NCBI GenBank assembly: GCA_035626595.1
Contig: DASPNJ010000090.1
Span: forward strand, 37,319 to 101,318
DNA: 64,000 bases
Direction: 5' to 3'
Source of the DNA: JAQGMV01 sp035626595
Lineage (GTDB): Bacteria; Pseudomonadota; Gammaproteobacteria; Burkholderiales; SG8-41
Within the stretch, counting starts at the first letter, position 1; the number at the start of each line of letters is the position of its first letter. Shown here piece by piece: positions 60,293 to 64,000 of the stretch. Both the position numbers and the translations under genes were made by a program. The notes under the pieces are model-generated. The model had not been told where the DNA came from. It saw nothing but the letters and a program-made list of their open reading frames with translations, and did no database searches.

Positions 60293-61258
60293 CTATTCGA
60301 GCTTGAGGCCGGCGTCTTTCACCACCTGCCGCCAGCGTGCGACTTCCGCGTGCACGTACTTCGTGAATTCCGGCGGCGTCATCGGCACGGCTTCGGCGCC
60401 TTCGGTGGCGTAACGCTGCTTGAGCTGCGGCGTCTGCATCGCCTTGCGCAGCGTCTCCGAAAGCCTGTCCACGATCTCCGGCGGTGTCTTGCCGGGGGCG
60501 GCGAGTCCCCACCACAGCTCGCTTACGTACGGCACGCCGCCTTCCTTTACGGTCGGGATCTCCGGCGCGAACGTCGAGCGCTTCTCGCCGGCCACGCCGA
60601 GCGGTTTCAGACGGCCCGCCTTCACCTGCACCAGCGCGGAAGGCAGGCTCGTGATCACCATCTGCACGTGTCCGCCCACGAGGTCGACGAGGGCGGGACC
60701 GATGCTCTTGTACGGCACGTGCGTGATGCGAATCCCCGCGGTCTTGGCGAACAGCTCGGTCGCGAGATGGTTGCTGCCGCCGGTGCCCGACGAGCCGTAG
60801 TTGAGATCGCCCGGGCGTTTTTTCGCCAGGCCGACGAGCTCCTTGACGCTCCTGATCGGCATCGACGGATGCACCACCACGATCATCGGGCTCTTCGCCA
60901 TCATTCCGATGTAGGCGAAATCCTTGTAGACGTCGTAGGGCATCTTCGCGCGGATCGCGGCGTTCGTGGCGAACGAGGCCTGCACGTTCAGTATCGTGTA
61001 GCCGTCGGGTGTCGAGCGCGCGGCGTGCTCGGCGCCGATCATGCCGCCCGCGCCGGGCCGGTTGTCGATCACGATCGGTTGTCCGAGGAGCGGCGACATG
61101 CTTTCGGCGCTTGCGCGCGAGAGCGTGTCGTTGCTCGCCCCGGGCGTGTACGGCACCACGAGCCGCACGGGCTTCACGGGATAGGCCGTCTGCGCGTGCG
61201 CGGCACACGCCGCAACGAGGCAGACGCAGGAGAACGCGCCGATCGCGAAATGTTTCAC
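60293..61258 (-). CDS. TTT-family (Bug/TctC) periplasmic substrate-binding protein
   Basis: The GTG start at 61258 shares its G with the stop of the IclR gene and gives 321 residues. Signal peptide IGAFSCVCLVAACAAHAQ, then YPVKPVRLVVPYTPGASNDT, IVIDNRPGAGGMIGAEHAAR, TPDGYTILNVQAS and HVPYKSIGPALVDLVGGH. It connects the regulator to the lyase and is the third TTT protein of the 51517-62052 island. Confidence 0.93.
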   Translation of the reverse strand: MKHFAIGAFSCVCLVAACAAHAQTAYPVKPVRLVVPYTPGASNDTLSRASAESMSPLLGQPIVIDNRPGAGGMIGAEHAARSTPDGYTILNVQASFATNAAIRAKMPYDVYKDFAYIGMMAKSPMIVVVHPSMPIRSVKELVGLAKKRPGDLNYGSSGTGGSNHLATELFAKTAGIRITHVPYKSIGPALVDLVGGHVQMVITSLPSALVQVKAGRLKPLGVAGEKRSTFAPEIPTVKEGGVPYVSELWWGLAAPGKTPPEIVDRLSETLRKAMQTPQLKQRYATEGAEAVPMTPPEFTKYVHAEVARWRQVVKDAGLKLE

Positions 61259-62052
61259 TACCGGCCCCCGCGCTCGAGCTGCTTTTCGACGAGCCGCGCT
61301 TCGTTCTTCAGCATCGTCGCGAGCTCGCTGATACGCTTTTCGTTCATGCGGCTCGAGATCGTGGAAACCGACAGCGCCGCGAAGGCAACGCCGCTCTGAT
61401 TGTGCAGCGCGTGTCCGATCGAGCGCACGCCCGCGAGCGACGGCACTTCGCGCACCGCGTAGCCCAGCCTTTGCGCGCGTTTCACCTGCGCCACGAGGCT
61501 GGTGGGCGATAGGCCGTATTCGGGCAGCCGCGGCGTATTCGCGGTGACCACGCGGCGCACTTCGTCTTCCGACAGCGCCGAAAGGATCGCGAGGCTGCCG
61601 GTGCCGACCCCGAGCGGGCGGCGCATGCCGATCTCCAGCGTGAACGTCTTGATCGGAAAGGTGCCTTCCTGGCGATCGACGCACACTGCGTCGAAGCCGC
61701 TGCGCTGCGTGAGGAAAACCGTGTCGCCGGTCACTTCCGCGATCCGCGTCATCGCGGGCTGACAGACTTCACGCAGGTTGAAGCGCGGCGCGGCGGTGAG
61801 GCCCAGCTCGAACACCATCGGCCCGAGGTAGTAGCGGTGGGTCTCCGCATCCTGCTGCACCATGTTTTCCATGGTGAGGCACTTCAGCATGCGGTGTACG
61901 GTGGGCCGCTGGAGGCCGGTGCGGTTCGCGAGGTCGAGCAGGCGCGAGCCCGTGCGGTTGTGCGCGGCGATCTCGCGGATCAACGTGAGCGCGCGCTCGA
62001 TGCTCTGCGTGCCGGATAGACGCGCGTCGTCGTCGGCTGATTTCTTGATCAT
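61258..62052 (-). CDS. IclR-family transcriptional regulator
   Basis: 264 residues. The winged helix is near residues 15-75 (IERALTLIREIAAHNRTGSR, LANRTGLQRPTVHRMLKCL) and the IclR ligand domain follows (GMRRPLGVGTGSLAILSALS, VAQVKRAQRLGYAVREVPSL). IclR proteins bind small organic acids and act as repressors or activators. It heads the minus-strand run of catabolic genes and is divergent from the PrpB-family lyase, so it probably controls one or both. Confidence 0.92.
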   Translation of the reverse strand: MIKKSADDDARLSGTQSIERALTLIREIAAHNRTGSRLLDLANRTGLQRPTVHRMLKCLTMENMVQQDAETHRYYLGPMVFELGLTAAPRFNLREVCQPAMTRIAEVTGDTVFLTQRSGFDAVCVDRQEGTFPIKTFTLEIGMRRPLGVGTGSLAILSALSEDEVRRVVTANTPRLPEYGLSPTSLVAQVKRAQRLGYAVREVPSLAGVRSIGHALHNQSGVAFAALSVSTISSRMNEKRISELATMLKNEARLVEKQLERGGR

Positions 62053-62187
62053 GGCGGGGTTCTTAGTCCGGATCGTGGAGAAGCGCGGCCGATTATGCCA
62101 CGCCGCGCGCGTGACGGAAGAAAGGCCGCCGTGCTATCTTCCGGCCCGCGGTTCCCCCCTCGATTTTCTTCGTTTCTCTTCCACATC

Positions 62188-63087
62188 ATGAACGATACGA
62201 CCTCAGTCGCAGATTCGTCGGCCGGCGCGCGTTTTCGCGCCGCGCTGGCGCAGGAAAAACCCCTCCAGATCGCCGGCACGATCAATGCCTACGCGGCGCG
62301 GCTCGCCGAACGCGTCGGCTTTCGTGCGATCTACCTTTCGGGCGGCGGCGTTGCCGCGGCCTCGCTCGGCATGCCCGACCTGGGGATCAGCACGCTCGAC
62401 GACGTGCTCATCGACATCCGCCGCATCACCGATGTCACGGACCTGCCGCTGCTCGTGGACGTCGACACCGGCTGGGGCGGCGCCTTCAACATCGCCCGCA
62501 CGGTGAAGTCGCTCATCAAGTTCGGCGCGGGCGCGATGCACATCGAGGACCAGGTGCAGCAGAAGCGCTGCGGACACCGCCCGAACAAGGAGATCGTCAG
62601 CAAGGCCGAGATGGTCGATCGCATCAAGGCCGCGGTGGACGCGAAGACCGACAGCCGGTTCGTCGTCATGGCACGGACCGACGCGCTCGCGGTGGAAGGA
62701 CTCGAGGCTGCGATCGATCGCGCCTGCGCGTGTGTCGAAGCCGGCGCGGACATGATCTTTCCGGAAGCGATCACGGAGCTTCCGATGTACAAGAAGTTCG
62801 CGGACGCGGTGAAGGTTCCGATCCTCGCGAACATCACCGAGTTCGGAAAGACGCCGCTCTTCAGCACGCAGGAGCTCGCGAGCGCGAACGTCGCGATGGC
62901 GCTCTATCCGCTGTCGGCCTGGCGCGCGGCGAACGCGGCCGCGCTCAAGGTGTACCAGGCGCTGCGGCAGGACGGGCATCAGAAGAACGTCGTGAACACC
63001 ATGCAGACCCGCGACGACCTGTACGACTATCTGCGCTACCACGATTACGAGCAGAAGCTCGACGCCCTGTTCGCCAAGGGCAAGTGA
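62188..63087 (+). CDS. PrpB-family 2-methylisocitrate lyase / oxaloacetate decarboxylase-like
   Basis: 299 residues of the PEPM/ICL superfamily. DVDTGWGGAFNIARTVKSLI binds Mg, and the flexible-loop signature is KRCGH (QQKRCGHRPNKEIV), which is diagnostic for methylisocitrate lyases and separates it from the 39268 gene. Expected reaction: 2-methylisocitrate to pyruvate and succinate, as in propionate degradation. The loop also fits oxaloacetate decarboxylase relatives, and no prpC or acnD is adjacent. It is divergent from the IclR gene. Confidence 0.87.
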   Translation: MNDTTSVADSSAGARFRAALAQEKPLQIAGTINAYAARLAERVGFRAIYLSGGGVAAASLGMPDLGISTLDDVLIDIRRITDVTDLPLLVDVDTGWGGAFNIARTVKSLIKFGAGAMHIEDQVQQKRCGHRPNKEIVSKAEMVDRIKAAVDAKTDSRFVVMARTDALAVEGLEAAIDRACACVEAGADMIFPEAITELPMYKKFADAVKVPILANITEFGKTPLFSTQELASANVAMALYPLSAWRAANAAALKVYQALRQDGHQKNVVNTMQTRDDLYDYLRYHDYEQKLDALFAKGK

Positions 63088-63099
63088 CCGCATGAGTTT

Positions 63100-63149
63100 C
63101 GTAGGGTGGGCCGATGGCCCACCGCGCGGTGCGCCACCGGCGCACCCTG
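63100..63149. repeat. Dispersed repeat A, full-length copy
   Basis: CGTAGGGTGGGCCGATGGCCCACC followed by GGTGCGCCACCGGCGCACCCTGACGG. It lies just after the PrpB-family gene, upstream of the hemA promoter. Confidence 0.75.
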
Positions 63150-63229
63150 ACGGGGTGGGGACGGGCGCAATCCACTGAATCTCCTTGAGAATCAGAAAGT
63201 TCTGACAAAAGCCGCATCGTCGCGGGGCG

Positions 63230-63235
63230 TATAAT
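63230..63235 (+). promoter_or_regulatory. Candidate -10 box of hemA
   Basis: A perfect TATAAT 30 bases before the hemA ATG. The region at the usual -35 distance is AAAAGC, a poor match; CTGACA lies 22 bases upstream, too far for a normal spacer. Confidence 0.5.
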
Positions 63236-63265
63236 GAGCGCCGTTTTTCCGGCGTGCCCTGCGCG

Positions 63266-64000
63266 ATGGAGCTTTTCACTTTCGGCTTGAATCACCAGAC
63301 CGCCCCGCTCAACGTGCGGGAGCGCGTGGTTTTCAACGCCGAAAACCTGGTGCAGGCCCTGCGGGACCTGGTCGACCACAAGCGTGTGAACGAAGCCGCG
63401 ATCATCTCGACCTGTAACCGCACCGAGGTCTACTGCAGCACCGAGGAGCCGGGCCAGCCGGTGAGCTGGCTGGCAGCGTGGCACGGCATGCGTCCGCGCG
63501 AGCTCGAGCCGTATCTCTATCGTTTCCCGAAGGAACAGGCGGTCAAGCACGCGTTCCGCGTCGCGAGCGGCCTCGATTCGATGGTGCTGGGCGAGCCGCA
63601 GATCCTCGGGCAGTTCAAGGAGGCGGTGAAAAGCGCCGAGGCCGCCGGCACGCTGGGGCTGGTGCTCAACAAGCTCTTCCAGCGCACGTTCTCGGTTGCG
63701 AAGACCGTGCGCACCGAGACGGAGATCGGCGCAAGCACGGTATCGATGGCGTCCGCCGCGGTGCAGCTCGCCGAGCGCATCTATCCGTCGATCGCGCAGC
63801 AGAACGTCCTTTTCGTCGGCGCGGGCGAGATGATCGAGCTGTGCGCCGCGCATTTCGCGGCCCAGCATCCGCGCCACATCACGTTCGCCAATCGGTCGGA
63901 GGCGCACGCCCAGCAGCTCGCCGCCCGTTTCCTGGGACGCGTCATTTCGCTGAATGACCTGCCCGCGCAGCTCCCGCTGCACGACATCGTGGTGTGCTCG
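63266..64000 (+). CDS. hemA: Glutamyl-tRNA reductase, N-terminal part
   Basis: The gene runs off the window after 245 codons, with no stop. HemA reduces glutamyl-tRNA to glutamate-1-semialdehyde, the first step of C5 tetrapyrrole synthesis. The catalytic Cys is in IISTCNRTEVYC (Cys 50), with FRVASGLDSMVLGEPQILGQ and the NADPH fold VLFVGAGEMIELCAAHF after it. ATG 63266 is chosen because MELFTFGLNHQTAPL is the usual N-terminus. Confidence 0.96.
   Translation, partial: MELFTFGLNHQTAPLNVRERVVFNAENLVQALRDLVDHKRVNEAAIISTCNRTEVYCSTEEPGQPVSWLAAWHGMRPRELEPYLYRFPKEQAVKHAFRVASGLDSMVLGEPQILGQFKEAVKSAEAAGTLGLVLNKLFQRTFSVAKTVRTETEIGASTVSMASAAVQLAERIYPSIAQQNVLFVGAGEMIELCAAHFAAQHPRHITFANRSEAHAQQLAARFLGRVISLNDLPAQLPLHDIVVCS

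Overview
This window is a GC-rich chromosomal segment of a betaproteobacterium, probably Burkholderiales-like. Supporting evidence is eight Bug/TctC-type tripartite-tricarboxylate-transporter (TTT) binding proteins, the ubiC-ubiA-ubiD order, groES-groEL behind a CIRCE operator, a type IV pilus minor-pilin operon, and several acyl-CoA dehydrogenase, CoA-transferase and MmgE/PrpD genes. I see no phage, IS element, CRISPR array or rRNA operon.

Layout. 1-2467: 3' end of a GspE/PilB-type ATPase, then a PA2779/PA2778-like pair (small membrane protein and C39-like lipoprotein peptidase). 2464-4800: two acyl-CoA dehydrogenases. 4842-10301: TPR protein, recG, ubiC-ubiA-ubiD. 10334-13065: bioA-dacB on the minus strand. 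13147-15971: an unknown protein and groES-groEL. 16171-18430: an accessory stretch with tRNA-Phe, several small proteins and a thioredoxin-like gene with an in-frame UGA. 18551-29501: catabolic genes (TTT proteins, LLM oxidoreductase, GntR regulator, hydantoinase A/B, aminotransferase). 29488-31174: glycosyltransferase and a GIY-YIG-like protein. 31184-37482: pilE-fimT-pilV-pilW-pilX-pilY1 on the minus strand. 37679-51438: mixed genes, including a CoA-transferase, a PEP-mutase-family enzyme, an M48 homologue without its catalytic motif, an IHF-like protein, two unknown divergent proteins, an M14 peptidase and an exported methyltransferase. 51517-62052: a minus-strand catabolic island next to an IclR regulator. 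62188-64000: a PrpB-family lyase and the 5' part of hemA.

Most notable observation. The minus-strand gene at 17975-18430 encodes an exported thioredoxin-like protein. Codon 52 is TGA exactly where the first active-site cysteine is expected, giving UxxC instead of CxxC. The frame stays open for another 99 sense codons and ends in an ATGA overlap with the next gene. A six-pair hairpin with a G in its apical loop starts 10 bases after the TGA, at a distance suited to a bacterial SECIS element. I read it as a probable undescribed selenoprotein. The coupled downstream gene encodes a tryptophan-rich small protein, and a second member of that small family lies 1.4 kb away.

The 51517-62052 island holds a CoA-transferase, a mesaconyl-CoA-hydratase-like protein and a CoA-ester lyase. 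These three activities could together convert a C4/C5 dicarboxylate to acetyl-CoA plus a keto acid. It also has an intradiol dioxygenase, a PrpD-family protein, a divergent DRE-TIM protein and three TTT binding proteins, so it plausibly takes up and degrades aromatic-derived acids.

At least five families of dispersed palindromic repeats are scattered through the window. Two lie in frame inside the hydantoinase genes, one supplies part of a signal peptide, and two supply or adjoin ribosome-binding sites.
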